Source: Burkholderiaceae bacterium
GTDB lineage: Bacteria > Pseudomonadota > Gammaproteobacteria > Burkholderiales > Burkholderiaceae
Assembly: GCA_947448415.1 (NCBI GenBank)
Contig: CANFMT010000004.1
Coordinates: 51,253 to 115,252, forward strand
Direction of reading: 5' to 3'
DNA: 64,000 nucleotides
The stretch's first letter is position 1, and each line of letters starts with the position of its first letter. Position numbers and translations under genes: made by a program. The notes beneath the pieces are model-generated. The model did no database searches. It was not told the origin of the DNA and saw only the letters and a program-made list of their open reading frames with translations. This document shows positions 1 through 9,444 of the stretch, piece after piece.

Positions 1-154
1 CTGTTTCTAGGGCAGTGATCAGATTGGGCAGTTGCTCAACCGTAAGAATCCCTCTGGGCTCTAAAGGACGTCCCAAAATATCAAAGATTCTCTTGGTCAG
101 ATCAGCCAGCATGATGACATCTGGACCAGCTTTTGAGCGGAATTGATAGATCAT
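1..154 (-). CDS. DUF1840 family protein (5' part only; runs off the window)
   Basis: The reverse strand from the ATG at 154-152 reads MIYQFRSKAGPDVIMLADL and continues open to the window edge. This N-terminus resembles the small DUF1840 proteins of Burkholderiales, which also sit beside argS. Their function is unknown. Only about 51 codons are visible, so the C-terminus cannot be judged. It is divergent from argS with 35 bases between the two starts. The ORF track omitted it because it is truncated. Confidence 0.6.
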   Translation of the reverse strand, partial: MIYQFRSKAGPDVIMLADLTKRIFDILGRPLEPRGILTVEQLPNLITALET

Positions 155-189
155 TTCAATAGCTTACCACCTGATAAACTCACCTAACT

Positions 190-1917
190 ATGTTGTTAAC
201 TAATAAAAATCGCTTAATTTCAATGCTAAGCAGCGCTCTTCAGAGCCTAGCTCAGGAGCGCGGCCTTGGCGATGCCTTATCTCTGCGTTTAGAGCGCCCT
301 AAGGCGGTAGATCACGGGGATGTCGCTTGCAATATTGCCCTCCAGCTTTCTAAAGCCTGGAAATTGAATCCTCGAGAGTTAGCCCAGGCGCTTGTTGAGC
401 GTTTACAACAGCAGGCTGGCTTTGATCAATTGATCGCATCATGTGAAATTGCTGGCCCTGGATTTATTAATTTCCGCTTAAGTAATGCCGCCAAAACTGC
501 GGTGGTTGGAGAGATACTCTCTGCAGGGACTCATTTTGGGGAATTGACGTCAGAAAGTGCCCCTGTGCCAAATGCGATGATTGAGTTTGTTTCGGCAAAC
601 CCAACTGGTCCTTTGCATGTTGGTCATGGAAGACAGGCTGCACTTGGCGATGCCTTGGCAAACCTATTGGCAACCCAAGGAATTAAAGTACATCGTGAGT
701 TTTATTACAACGATGCTGGCGTACAAATTGCAAATTTAGCATTGTCAGTGCAAGCCCGTTTAAATGGGTTAAAGCCCGGAGATGCTAATTGGCCGGAGCA
801 GGCTTATAACGGCGAATATATTGCCGAGATAGCCACTGCATTTAAAGCTGCTCCAGAATTTAAAGAAGATATCGAAGCGATCCGTCAGTTTGCTGTTGCT
901 TACTTGCGCAACGAACAGGACATTGATTTAAAAACCTTTGGTGTGAAATTTGATTGCTATTACTTAGAGTCTTCTTTGTATACCGATGGTAGTGTTGCCA
1001 AAATTGTTGATGAGCTGCAGTCTATTGGTAAGACATATGAATCCGAGGGCGCGCTGTGGTTAAAAACTACCGATGATGGCGATGACAAAGATCGTGTGAT
1101 GCGTAAGTCAGATGGTAGTTTTACCTACTTTGTTCCAGATGTGGCCTATCACACTAGCAAATGGAATCGCGGATTTGAGAAGGTGATTAACGTTCAGGGC
1201 AGCGATCATCACGGCACGATTGCTCGCGTTCGCTCAGGCTTGCAGGGCGTGGCCCAAAAGCGTGGTTGGGATATTCCTAAAACCTATCCAGATTATGTAT
1301 TGCATAAGATGGTTACTGTGATGCGCCATGGCGAAGAAGTCAAAATTTCAAAACGAGCTGGTTCATATGTGACCGTGCGCGATTTAGTGGAATGGTCTGG
1401 AGGCGTAACGCCAGAAATGACCCCTGAAGAAAGAGAAGTGGCTTTGCAGCGTGGACGTGATGCCGTACGCTTTTTCTTAATCTCTCGTAAAGCAGATACT
1501 GAGTTTGTATTTGATATTGATTTGGCTTTGCAGCAAAACGATGAGAATCCAGTGTTCTATGTTCAGTATGCGCATGCGCGGATTAGTTCTATCTTGCAGC
1601 AATGGGGTGGACAAACATCTGAGCTTGCCTCTGCTGACCTATCTCTTTTGCAGAGCAAGGCTTCCGATCATTTATTACGTCGTTTGGCTGAGTATCCAGA
1701 AGTACTTACTGCTGCTGCAGAAGAACTGGCTCCGCATGCGCTTGCTTTCTACCTACGAGATTTAGCGGGCGATTTTCATACCTTCTACAATGCCGATCGT
1801 GTTCTGGTTGATGATCAGAATTTAAAGATGGCACGTCTTGCGCTTCTTTTAGCAACGCGTCAGGTCCTGCAAAATGGATTAAAAGTATTAGGGGTATCAG
1901 CACCAGCCAAGATGTAA
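190..1917 (+). CDS. argS: Arginine--tRNA ligase
   Basis: Class I aminoacyl-tRNA synthetase that charges tRNA-Arg in the cytoplasm. At 575 residues it is close to the E. coli enzyme (577). The N-terminal additive domain (about 1-110) is followed by the catalytic core with HVGH at residues 143-146 (the HIGH signature, inside [14 protein letters not shown]). KISKR at 385-389 stands in for KMSKS, and a C-terminal anticodon-binding domain ends the protein. The ATG at 190 has no clear Shine-Dalgarno; a later in-frame ATG at codon 12 would trim the additive domain and is less likely. It is followed by the SPOR gene after 35 bases, probably in the same transcript. Confidence 0.97.
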   Translation: MLLTNKNRLISMLSSALQSLAQERGLGDALSLRLERPKAVDHGDVACNIALQLSKAWKLNPRELAQALVERLQQQAGFDQLIASCEIAGPGFINFRLSNAAKTAVVGEILSAGTHFGELTSESAPVPNAMIEFVSANPTGPLHVGHGRQAALGDALANLLATQGIKVHREFYYNDAGVQIANLALSVQARLNGLKPGDANWPEQAYNGEYIAEIATAFKAAPEFKEDIEAIRQFAVAYLRNEQDIDLKTFGVKFDCYYLESSLYTDGSVAKIVDELQSIGKTYESEGALWLKTTDDGDDKDRVMRKSDGSFTYFVPDVAYHTSKWNRGFEKVINVQGSDHHGTIARVRSGLQGVAQKRGWDIPKTYPDYVLHKMVTVMRHGEEVKISKRAGSYVTVRDLVEWSGGVTPEMTPEEREVALQRGRDAVRFFLISRKADTEFVFDIDLALQQNDENPVFYVQYAHARISSILQQWGGQTSELASADLSLLQSKASDHLLRRLAEYPEVLTAAAEELAPHALAFYLRDLAGDFHTFYNADRVLVDDQNLKMARLALLLATRQVLQNGLKVLGVSAPAKM

Positions 1918-1952
1918 TGGCAAGAAATGAAGTGAAACTGTAAGATGAGGAA

Positions 1953-2582
1953 ATGATGAATAAACCGAATCAACAATCTGGCTTCATAAAGAGATCTGGC
2001 GCTGCAGTAAATAGCAGAGATGCTCAATATGGCGGCACTATCCTAGGCTTCATTCTGGGTTTGGGTGCTGGATTGGGAATCGCCTTTGTAATTGCTTTTT
2101 ATCTTTCTAAAAATACACCCCAAGAAAGACCCGGAGTGCGGGCTCCTAATTTACCTTTAACGATTAAGCCCGCTCCTGCCCCAGCTGATGGGGAGACTCC
2201 AGCGCCTGCTGAGCAGTTAGATTTAAATAAGCCCTTACAGGGTAAGTCGCCGACTCCGGTATCTGCTGATCCAATAGGGGATTTGGTGAATGGTAAGAAG
2301 TCCGCTGACTCAACGCCATCTTCTGCGGCGGTTGCAAAAGCTGAAGCGATTTATTTTTTGCAAGTTGGTGCTTTTGTTAAGCGTGCTGATGCAGATGCAC
2401 AAAAAGCAAACTTAGCTATTCAAGGAGTACAAGCGCAACTGAGCGAAGTGACTAGCGATGGCAATACCTTGTGGCGAGTTCGTGTTGGTCCTTACACCAG
2501 CGTCGAAGAAAGTAATTCAGTGCGCGATAAGTTAAATGGCTTAGGCATCAAACCAACCCTTATTAAATCAAGCAAATCATGA
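1953..2582 (+). CDS. SPOR domain-containing, FtsN-like inner-membrane protein
   Basis: A 209-residue bitopic protein. A short basic N-terminus is followed by one transmembrane helix (about 30-50, GGTILGFILGLGAGLGIAFV), a Pro/Ala-rich periplasmic linker (about 55-125), and a C-terminal SPOR fold (about 133-208, beginning YFLQVGAFVKRADADA). SPOR domains bind denuded peptidoglycan at the division septum, and FtsN has this architecture, so a division or septal role is inferred. ATG codons at 1953 and 1956 are both possible after GAGGAA. Its TGA overlaps the dsbA ATG (ATGA), which indicates translational coupling. Confidence 0.85.
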   Translation: MMNKPNQQSGFIKRSGAAVNSRDAQYGGTILGFILGLGAGLGIAFVIAFYLSKNTPQERPGVRAPNLPLTIKPAPAPADGETPAPAEQLDLNKPLQGKSPTPVSADPIGDLVNGKKSADSTPSSAAVAKAEAIYFLQVGAFVKRADADAQKANLAIQGVQAQLSEVTSDGNTLWRVRVGPYTSVEESNSVRDKLNGLGIKPTLIKSSKS

Positions 2583-3226
2583 TTTCATTCAGCAAAAAAA
2601 TTATCACCCTATTGGCCACATTTGTATTTTTTGGTCTGGCTAACGTTCAGGCGCAAAAAATTGAAGAGGGTTTCGATTATCGAATCCTACCGGTTGCACA
2701 GCCGGTAGAGACCAAGGGTAAGGTCGAAGTCATTGAGTTTTTTTGGTACGGCTGTCCCCATTGCTACGACTTTGAGCCTGATCTCAGTGCTTGGGTTAAG
2801 CGTCAGCCTAAGGATGTTGCGTTCCGCCGGGTGCCTGTGGCATTTCGTGATGATTTCATGCCCCATAGCCAATTGTTTTACGCGCTTGAGGCGATGGGTA
2901 AAGGTGATGCCCTCAATGAAAAAGTGATGTATGCGATGCACAAAGAAAATAAGCGCCTACTCACCGAGACTGAGATTGCCGATTGGGTAGCCTCCCAAGG
3001 CATTGACCGCAATGCTTTCCTAGCAACCTATCGCTCTTTTGCAGTAGTTTCTAAGGCGCGTGCCGCTAGGCAGTTAACTGAGGCATATCGAATTGATGGC
3101 GTGCCTACAATCGTGATGCAGGGGAAGTATGTGACCTCACCTTCTATTGCTGGATCGAAGGCTAAGGCAATCGCGGTAATGGATTATCTAGAAGATAAAA
3201 TTCGTAAAGATAAATACAAGCAGTAG
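2579..3226 (+). CDS. dsbA: Thiol:disulfide interchange protein DsbA/DsbL
   Basis: Periplasmic thiol oxidase that introduces disulfides into exported proteins. A Sec signal peptide ends near residue 25 (VQAQ). The thioredoxin fold carries the DsbA-type active site CPHC at residues 59-62 in FFWYGCPHCYDFEP, a helical insertion follows, and the cis-proline loop is GVPTIV near residue 178. The 215-residue length is normal for the family. It starts inside the stop codon of the SPOR gene. No DsbB partner is visible in the window. Confidence 0.93.
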   Translation: MISFSKKIITLLATFVFFGLANVQAQKIEEGFDYRILPVAQPVETKGKVEVIEFFWYGCPHCYDFEPDLSAWVKRQPKDVAFRRVPVAFRDDFMPHSQLFYALEAMGKGDALNEKVMYAMHKENKRLLTETEIADWVASQGIDRNAFLATYRSFAVVSKARAARQLTEAYRIDGVPTIVMQGKYVTSPSIAGSKAKAIAVMDYLEDKIRKDKYKQ

Positions 3227-3254
3227 GCGTCAGGTTAAATGGTTTGGGCGCTGC

Positions 3255-4031
3255 TTATATTTTGACGAAGCGGCGCACAATCCAAAAATAAATTGGGTAA
3301 GGCAAGATTCTGAGGAATTTTAGGAATCTTGAAAACCGCTTGGGGAAGTGAATGTCAAATTCCCCTTTTTGTATGCCCGTCAGAATCTCATCAGCAGCCA
3401 CTTCAGCACTAATTAAAGCTGGCATTTCAAAATCATTTTGGGCAGTCGCTTCTGTAGCCACAAACCCAGGAGAAATCATGTGCACACTAATTCCTGTGGG
3501 CAATAGATCGTAATAGAGATTCTCACAAAAATTAATGATGGCTGCTTTGCTCGGGCCATAGGCTAGAGCTTTTGGAAGTCCGCTATAACCAGCAACGCTT
3601 CCCACAATAGCGATATGGCCAGAGTGCTTCCTGAGCATTTCTGGCAATATCAGCGCAACAGCCCGCATTGGACCTAATAGGTTTGCATCAATTGTTTTTT
3701 CGGCAACCCGAATGTCAAAATCGTCCGCACGTAAGGGCGTATAAACACCAGAAACAAAAAGCATTAAATCAACACCACCCCATGAATTTAAAATCGCCTG
3801 ATAAGCATCTTGAAGCTGCGTTTCATTGGTGACATCTAGCGGAAGGATGTATGTTTGCTCGTTTTGAGCTGATGCAGCAATTTGCTTGAGGCGATCAGTT
3901 CTACGGCTGGATAATGCAACTTTAGCGCCAGCTGCAATCAGCGCTCTTGCACAGGCTTCACCAATGCCACTCGAGGCGCCAATTACCCATATACGTTTTT
4001 CTGAAAAACTAGAGAGGCCTTTTTGCTTCAT
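3255..4031 (-). CDS. SDR family NAD(P)-dependent oxidoreductase
   Basis: Classical short-chain dehydrogenase of 258 residues. The N-terminal Rossmann motif is GASSGIGEA (about 18-26), an NAG-like segment follows, catalytic Ser lies in VGSVAGYSG, and the YxxxK pair is YGPSKAA near residues 158-164. The substrate is not evident. It is the last gene of a five-gene minus-strand operon and its start overlaps the cfa stop by 4 bases. The context suggests a reductive step on a lipid or lipid-derived aldehyde or ketone, which is inference. Confidence 0.85.
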   Translation of the reverse strand: MKQKGLSSFSEKRIWVIGASSGIGEACARALIAAGAKVALSSRRTDRLKQIAASAQNEQTYILPLDVTNETQLQDAYQAILNSWGGVDLMLFVSGVYTPLRADDFDIRVAEKTIDANLLGPMRAVALILPEMLRKHSGHIAIVGSVAGYSGLPKALAYGPSKAAIINFCENLYYDLLPTGISVHMISPGFVATEATAQNDFEMPALISAEVAADEILTGIQKGEFDIHFPKRFSRFLKFLRILPYPIYFWIVRRFVKI

Positions 4032-5323
4032 GCGCTTAATACATCAGAAGATGTTCTGGCGGAAGCGTGACTCAGTGTAAATTGCACTACATCAATATTG
4101 CGCTCTGAGAAACCAGCTGCGCAGTACATGAGATAGAAGTTCCAGAGGCGAATGAATGCTTCATCAAATCCTAATTGACGTACTTCCTGAAGTTTTTGGT
4201 TGAAGTTATCTCGCCATATGCAGAGGGTTTTAGCGTAATCTGATCCAAAAGCAAACTCGCCCTCAATCTTCAGGCCTGCCTTAGCTGCACTAGCCCTAAA
4301 GCTGGTGCGCGAAGGTAGCATGCCGCCAGGGAAGACATATTGTTGAATGAAATCCGTATTGTGACGATAACGTTCAAATAAATCTTCTGCAATAACAATC
4401 GTTTGAACACATGCCTTGCTGCCGGCCTTCAAGCAATTTGCAATCGATTCAAAATATTCTGGCCAATGTTTTTCACCCACCGCTTCAAACATTTCTACCG
4501 ATGCAATGCCATCAAATTTATCTTGGCAATCGCGATAATCTTGTAAGCGAACTTCGTAAGTATTTTGCTTGCCCGATTCTGCCTGAACCCCTTGTAGGCG
4601 GCTTTGTGCAAATGTTTTTTGCTCGGTTGATAAGGTCAAGCCAGTGATAGAGACGCCACTTCGAAGTGCTTGCTCCATTACTCCGCCCCACCCACAGCCA
4701 ATTTCTAAAACGTGAGCACCCGGTTTCACTTCAATGGAATCAAGAATTCGGCCAATTTTAGAGAGCTGCGCATCAGTTAAAGATTGTTTATCGCCTTCAG
4801 AGAACCAGGCACTGGAATAACTCATGGTTGGGTCTAGCCAGAGTGTATAAAAGCTATTACCAAGATCGTAGTGAGCGTGGATATTCTTGCGACTACCTGT
4901 TTTGCTATTATCTCTAAGCCAATGCTTAAGGCGATAAAAAATAGAGCCATACCAACTGCCGTAAATGGCTTTCTCAAGAATGGTGCGGTTACGAATTACA
5001 AGCTCTAGGATTGCTTTTAGATCTGGGGTGTTCCATTCTCCGCGAATATAGCTTTCTGCAAAACCTATGTCACCATGAGACATCACTTCTTTAAACACAG
5101 ACCAATCTAAAACCTGAATTTCAGCATGCAAAGTATCTGAAGGATTACCAAATTCTTTCTTTTCACCGTTTGGCAGAGTTAATTTTAGATAGCCACTACT
5201 GAGTTGCGAGAGTAGTTTTAGTAGTGCTGCAGTCCTTGCTGTATGGCGATGTGAGGACTCTACCCGTTTTTGCGTACGAGAAAAATTGAGTCTTGATAGT
5301 AAAGTTTGTCCGGGGCGATTCAT
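4028..5323 (-). CDS. cfa: Cyclopropane-fatty-acyl-phospholipid synthase family methyltransferase
   Basis: SAM-dependent C-methyltransferase acting on the double bond of unsaturated phospholipid acyl chains. The N-terminal lipid-binding region is followed by a class I methyltransferase fold with VLEIGCGWGG at about 205-214, and by the family segment SVEMFEAVGEKHW. Length 431 suits the longer Cfa branch that occurs beside DUF1365 and FAD-oxidoreductase genes. It lies between DUF1365 and SDR genes with 4-base overlaps on each side. The branch is uncertain: it may make cyclopropane rings or, as in furan fatty acid pathways, only methylate the chain. Confidence 0.88.
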   Translation of the reverse strand: MNRPGQTLLSRLNFSRTQKRVESSHRHTARTAALLKLLSQLSSGYLKLTLPNGEKKEFGNPSDTLHAEIQVLDWSVFKEVMSHGDIGFAESYIRGEWNTPDLKAILELVIRNRTILEKAIYGSWYGSIFYRLKHWLRDNSKTGSRKNIHAHYDLGNSFYTLWLDPTMSYSSAWFSEGDKQSLTDAQLSKIGRILDSIEVKPGAHVLEIGCGWGGVMEQALRSGVSITGLTLSTEQKTFAQSRLQGVQAESGKQNTYEVRLQDYRDCQDKFDGIASVEMFEAVGEKHWPEYFESIANCLKAGSKACVQTIVIAEDLFERYRHNTDFIQQYVFPGGMLPSRTSFRASAAKAGLKIEGEFAFGSDYAKTLCIWRDNFNQKLQEVRQLGFDEAFIRLWNFYLMYCAAGFSERNIDVVQFTLSHASARTSSDVLSA

Positions 5324-6105
5324 CTGCTAACTTCGAATTCAGGTGGTTTAGGCTTTGAATGAAAGGGTACACCTTTTATCCATAATTTCAATGCTTGCCA
5401 GTGGATTCTGAAAATAACTCCCAGACTCATCAGTGGGTAACGTAAGAATGCTAAATAAAGAGACGATCTGCTAAGCTCACGGCTTTTGCCGCTGATGCTT
5501 GTGGTGATCAAGAGCTGACCTTCCTCATGGAGTTCAATTCGGCAAACACTATTCTTGCCTGAACTGCTGTCCTGTGGAAATAAGAAGCGAAATTGGTATT
5601 CACCGCGTACTTCACAGAACGGTGATACATGAAATACCTTCTTGCTAGTTAGGGTTTCGCCGGAACATAACGCTTCGCCTGAATCTTTAAAGAGTAAATA
5701 GCAATGACGCTCGCCAAATGTATTGTTTACTTCAGCTAACACGACCTGGACCTGACCGCTAGCTTGTGTGCAAATCCAAAAACTCACCGGATTAAAGACG
5801 TAACCTAAGACCCTAGGGAATGTCTGTAGCCAAATTTCTCCATCTACATTCGGGATTTGATTCTCTTTGAGAATATTTTCAAGCCAAGCCAAGCTATCTT
5901 GTTGACCCGTACCGTGATCTTTATCAAAGAAGGAAAAGAGACCAAGGCGGTTATCTCGCATACCTAGCCTAGTCAGAATTTCTTGATCCTTTTTTCTGGC
6001 GCGCATAGGAATCGACACAGTAAAGACCCCATAGCCAAAGCTATTCTTGGCTGGTCTTAGGCGCCGATGCTTTACTAGACCAAAATTAATCTTCGGTTGA
6101 TTCAT
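5320..6105 (-). CDS. DUF1365 domain-containing protein
   Basis: A 261-residue protein matching DUF1365: it begins VKHRRLRPAKNSFGYGVF and contains FPRVLGYVFNPVSFWIC, the typical N-P-[VL]-S-F-W segment, then KVFHVSPF near the middle. The biochemical function is not established. The family almost always accompanies Cfa-type methyltransferases and NAD/FAD-binding proteins, as here. It begins directly after the upstream FAD gene (TAAATG) and overlaps cfa by 4 bases, so expression is coupled. Confidence 0.87.
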   Translation of the reverse strand: MNQPKINFGLVKHRRLRPAKNSFGYGVFTVSIPMRARKKDQEILTRLGMRDNRLGLFSFFDKDHGTGQQDSLAWLENILKENQIPNVDGEIWLQTFPRVLGYVFNPVSFWICTQASGQVQVVLAEVNNTFGERHCYLLFKDSGEALCSGETLTSKKVFHVSPFCEVRGEYQFRFLFPQDSSSGKNSVCRIELHEEGQLLITTSISGKSRELSRSSLYLAFLRYPLMSLGVIFRIHWQALKLWIKGVPFHSKPKPPEFEVSR

Positions 6106-7494
6106 TTACTGCGCATCTTGTGTTGGATGGGATTTCAGTGGGGAACGGATGCTCTCAATTAATGCTTCTGCCACTAGTTCGCCCGAGCGCAAACCATCTT
6201 CATGAAAGCCAAATCCAGTCCAAGCTCCGCAGTACCAAATGGAGGAAGAGCCCTGAATTAATGGCAATTCCTTTTGGGCTTGTATTGCCCCCATATCAAA
6301 TACAGGGTGTGAGTAATGAATTTCTTGATGGACTAACTTCGGATCAGGTTCAGCGGATGGATTTAGGCTAACAATAATCTGAGTATTTTGTAATTTTTGT
6401 GGGAGTGGTTGCAAGCGATTAATGAGATAGTTCACGCTAACGTGTTGCTTGGACGATAGTTTGGCGCCAGATTTGGCGGTGTAATTCCAGGCTGCCCAGC
6501 AACGTTTTTCTTCTGGTAAAAAACGGATATCAGTGTGCAAAATTGCGCGATTCTTTTGGTATGGAATAGCAGCCAAAATATTTCTGGTTTCCTGATTGAT
6601 GCCATGAACCAAATCTAGCGTTTGATCGCTATGACACGCCATTACTACTTCATCAAACATTTCTGAGCCTGATTGACCGATGACTTCAACCTGGTTTGAG
6701 TCGCCCCGATTTGTATTGACGCGAACAATCGCTTCACGCCGTATGTTGATGCCATATTGTTCCAGTGCGCTGACTATGCGTTTTACATACTCTCGTGATC
6801 CGCCTTGGATTGTGAGCCACTGTGGACGATTTTGAATTTGCAAGAGCCCATGGTTGTGACAGAAGCGAACCATTGTTTGAATGGGAAACTCTAGCATTTG
6901 CTCTACAGAGCAAGACCAGATTGCGCCAATCATTGGGAGAAAGTAGTTCTCTCTAAAGCTTTGGCTAAAGTGATTGCGATCCAGGAAGTTAGCAATAGTT
7001 TCGTCTGGCTCTTTGTACTGATGGCCAGCTTCAATTTGTGCAATAGCTAAACGAGTGGCCATACGGTTAAAGCGCAGGATGTCGTAAGCCATTCTCCAAA
7101 ATGATGGAGATAAGAGGTTAGATCTTTGCCCAAAAAAGGAATTGATGTCATTACCAGCCCATTCAATTTTTTTGGCCGCATTCAATTTCTCTGAGGCATC
7201 AATTGAGACTGAGAATGACATTTCTGAGGGTGATACAGGCGCTTGAATTTCTTCAAAAAGACGAACTAAGCGTGGATAGGTTTTACGATTGAAAACTAAG
7301 AACCCAGTATCAACACCATGCATGATAGATTCGCCATCAACTGTGCAAGTGAAGTCCACTGTATTGCTGTGACCACCTATATGATCTCCAGACTCATATA
7401 AGGTAATGTCAAATTCAGGATGCTGTCTTAAGGCATATGCACACCCTAGGCCAGAAATGCCCGCTCCAATAATGGCAATGCGTTTCTTGCTCAC
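6106..7494 (-). CDS. FAD-dependent oxidoreductase of the amine-oxidase fold (COG2907-like)
   Basis: A 462-residue flavoprotein. The N-terminal dinucleotide-binding motif is IAIIGAGISGLGCAYAL (about 5-21) and ends in an acidic residue in YESGDHIGGHSNTV. The C-terminal FAD contact resembles WYCGAWTGFGFHEDGLRSG. This is the predicted NAD/FAD-binding protein of Cfa/DUF1365 clusters. Related flavoproteins are linked to oxidation of methylated acyl chains, but the reaction here is inference. Its ATG overlaps the glutathione peroxidase stop by 4 bases. Confidence 0.85.
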   Translation of the reverse strand: MSKKRIAIIGAGISGLGCAYALRQHPEFDITLYESGDHIGGHSNTVDFTCTVDGESIMHGVDTGFLVFNRKTYPRLVRLFEEIQAPVSPSEMSFSVSIDASEKLNAAKKIEWAGNDINSFFGQRSNLLSPSFWRMAYDILRFNRMATRLAIAQIEAGHQYKEPDETIANFLDRNHFSQSFRENYFLPMIGAIWSCSVEQMLEFPIQTMVRFCHNHGLLQIQNRPQWLTIQGGSREYVKRIVSALEQYGINIRREAIVRVNTNRGDSNQVEVIGQSGSEMFDEVVMACHSDQTLDLVHGINQETRNILAAIPYQKNRAILHTDIRFLPEEKRCWAAWNYTAKSGAKLSSKQHVSVNYLINRLQPLPQKLQNTQIIVSLNPSAEPDPKLVHQEIHYSHPVFDMGAIQAQKELPLIQGSSSIWYCGAWTGFGFHEDGLRSGELVAEALIESIRSPLKSHPTQDAQ

Positions 7495-8057
7495 TGCGGT
7501 TTTTCTCCTAAAAGCTTTTCAATTTCAGCGGTAATACTGCTGCTAGTTGGTTTCGTAACACTTCCAAAAGAATCAATGACATTGCCATTGCGGTCAATTA
7601 AGTACTTATAAAAATTCCATTTAGGCGTGGTACCAGTTTTAGCAATCAACATCTTAAAGAGTGGATTCGGATTGCTTCCAGAAACTTGAGTCTTGGCAAA
7701 CATTGGGAATTTCACGTCGTAGGTGTTTTTACAAAAATCTGCGATCTCCTTATTGCTTCCAGGCTCTTGTTGTCCGAAGTCATTCGATGGAAAGCCAAGG
7801 ACAACGAAGCCCCGATCTTTGTATTTGGCATAAATCTTCTCAAGCCCTTCATACTGGCTGGTAAATCCACAGAAGCTAGCGGTATTAACAACCAGGATTA
7901 CTTTTCCTTGGTATTGACAGAGGTTTTGTGGAGCCTCATCTTGTAGGCGTGGGAAAGTATGCGATAGAAGAGGGCTGCAGCTAGATGCAGCATTTACGCT
8001 GGGGGCTGCCATGAAGGTGGTAAAGCCAATGAGCCAGGCTGTCACTAAGCGGTGCAT
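7491..8057 (-). CDS. Glutathione peroxidase family protein, exported
   Basis: A thioredoxin-fold peroxidase of 188 residues with an N-terminal signal peptide (cleavage near VNAAS, about residue 24), so probably periplasmic. The peroxidatic cysteine is in NTASFCGFTSQY (Cys rather than selenocysteine). The Gln region reads FPSNDFGQQEPG, where many homologues have FPCNQF, so the usual extra Cys is Ser. The Trp/Asn region is KWNFYKYLI. It is the first gene of the lipid operon, which suggests a role against lipid peroxides; the reductant is unknown. Confidence 0.88.
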   Translation of the reverse strand: MHRLVTAWLIGFTTFMAAPSVNAASSCSPLLSHTFPRLQDEAPQNLCQYQGKVILVVNTASFCGFTSQYEGLEKIYAKYKDRGFVVLGFPSNDFGQQEPGSNKEIADFCKNTYDVKFPMFAKTQVSGSNPNPLFKMLIAKTGTTPKWNFYKYLIDRNGNVIDSFGSVTKPTSSSITAEIEKLLGEKPQ

Positions 8058-8149
8058 ATAGCGCCTTCTATAATGTGTTTAGAGTGCTCAAGTCTAAGAC
8101 ATTCTGACTAATATCGCAGGACACTTGCTAATGCCATTAATATTGAGTT

Positions 8150-8638
8150 ATGAGCTCTCTGCCCTCACCTTCATTTGAGTCTAAGGTTTGCCCTTTAGAT
8201 CAGCTTGCTAGCCGAATAGCGAAGCTACCTAGGCCATTGGTATTTACCAATGGGGTGTTTGACATCCTTCATCGTGGCCATGCCAGTTACTTGGCGCAAG
8301 CAAAGGCTTTAGGAGCAAGCTTGGTGGTTGGGGTTAACTCAGACGCCTCAGTCAAAATGTTGGGTAAAGGAGATGATAGGCCCATTAATACTGAGGCCGA
8401 TCGCCAGGCCTTATTGGCTGCGCTTGAGAGTGTTGATATGGCTGTTTTATTTGTTGAGCAAACTCCAGTAGAGCTGATCGAAAAAATTCGTCCAGATATC
8501 TACGTTAAAGGTGGCGACTATGAAATTGATACCTTGGCAGAAACGCATCTAGTAAAAAGCTGGGGTGGAAAGGCGGTCGCCATTCCATTTCTGTATGAGC
8601 GCTCTACAACCAGTTTGCTGGGAAAAATTCGTTCTTAA
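8150..8638 (+). CDS. rfaE2: D-glycero-beta-D-manno-heptose 1-phosphate adenylyltransferase
   Basis: Single-domain nucleotidyltransferase (162 residues) equal to the C-terminal half of bifunctional HldE. It makes ADP-heptose for the LPS inner core. The HxGH-type motif is in FTNGVFDILHRGHASYL (about 32-48), and the C-terminal signature is YERSTTSLLGKIR. The heptose kinase domain is not fused, as is common in betaproteobacteria. A TAATAT hexamer lies 6 bases upstream of the ATG, a weaker member of the spacing pattern described in the findings. The 3' end overlaps convergent coaX by 4 bases. Confidence 0.92.
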   Translation: MSSLPSPSFESKVCPLDQLASRIAKLPRPLVFTNGVFDILHRGHASYLAQAKALGASLVVGVNSDASVKMLGKGDDRPINTEADRQALLAALESVDMAVLFVEQTPVELIEKIRPDIYVKGGDYEIDTLAETHLVKSWGGKAVAIPFLYERSTTSLLGKIRS

Positions 8639-9444
8639 AGGTTTTGTAGTAGCCACGACCAAACACCGCGTAGTACCAAACCATCAATAGGCTCTACCAC
8701 TAATGAAGCTGGTAGCTTTAGCTTAGCAATTTCTTTCGCTAAAATTTTTGCGTTACCACCGTCAATCCAAATTCTTTCGATTGGGCAGTTCATTTCTTTC
8801 GCTTGCAAAATCCCGTATTGAATCGCACCAATTTGCGCTGCATCACATCCACCAATGATGGCGTTATTTGTATTGATAGCGAAGCCTTGATATTCTTCCC
8901 GAACTGCAAGCGGAAGTTGTGCAGTTTTACTTTCTAAACTACTTTGCATCATTTCGAGTCCAGGCAAAATCCAGCCCCCATAATGCACTCCGTTAGCGCC
9001 TAGTAGGTCGATGGTTGTGGCAGTGCCGGCATTCACAATTAAGGTATTGCCACTAGCTAAAGCGCGCGCTCCAATGACGGCTGCCCAACGATCAGAGCCC
9101 AGCTTGCCGGGGTCTTGATACAAGGTGCGCATACCGTTAAAAGAGGATGCGCCTGTAATTTCTTTCCAATCAATATCACTCCATTGCGGAAAGAGTGCCT
9201 TGAGATTTTCTATTGCCTCTTGTCCAGCAACACAGCTAAAGCCAATTGCATCTGGCTTAGGAAGTGTTTTAGAAATGTAGTCAGATAGCTCGGCTCTATG
9301 TTCTGAGGATGCAAGAGACTTACTGCTGATAGACCCTGAGTAAGCCCATAATTTTTTCTGGCGATCTGATGGTTTTTGTATAGATTCAACAGCAGCCCAT
9401 TTGAGGCGTGTATTGCCAACATCAAATAATAAATAAAGACTCAT
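8635..9444 (-). CDS. coaX: Type III pantothenate kinase
   Basis: Phosphorylates pantothenate, the first step of CoA synthesis, with an ASKHA fold. The N-terminal phosphate-1 motif is LLFDVGNTRLKWA (about 5-17), then PDAIGFSCV, a GSDRWAAVIGA motif, and NAGTATTIDLL. The 269 residues match the family. Its start overlaps the birA stop by 4 bases, an arrangement seen as birA-coaX fusions or operons in other betaproteobacteria. coaD, a later step of the same pathway, is also in this window at 44.9 kb. Confidence 0.94.
   Translation of the reverse strand: MSLYLLFDVGNTRLKWAAVESIQKPSDRQKKLWAYSGSISSKSLASSEHRAELSDYISKTLPKPDAIGFSCVAGQEAIENLKALFPQWSDIDWKEITGASSFNGMRTLYQDPGKLGSDRWAAVIGARALASGNTLIVNAGTATTIDLLGANGVHYGGWILPGLEMMQSSLESKTAQLPLAVREEYQGFAINTNNAIIGGCDAAQIGAIQYGILQAKEMNCPIERIWIDGGNAKILAKEIAKLKLPASLVVEPIDGLVLRGVWSWLLQNL

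Noticed and set aside
467-673. Minus-strand ORF inside argS and similar small antisense ORFs throughout the track
   Set aside because: They lie within well-conserved genes, have no recognisable domains and no ribosome binding sites, so they are shadow frames.
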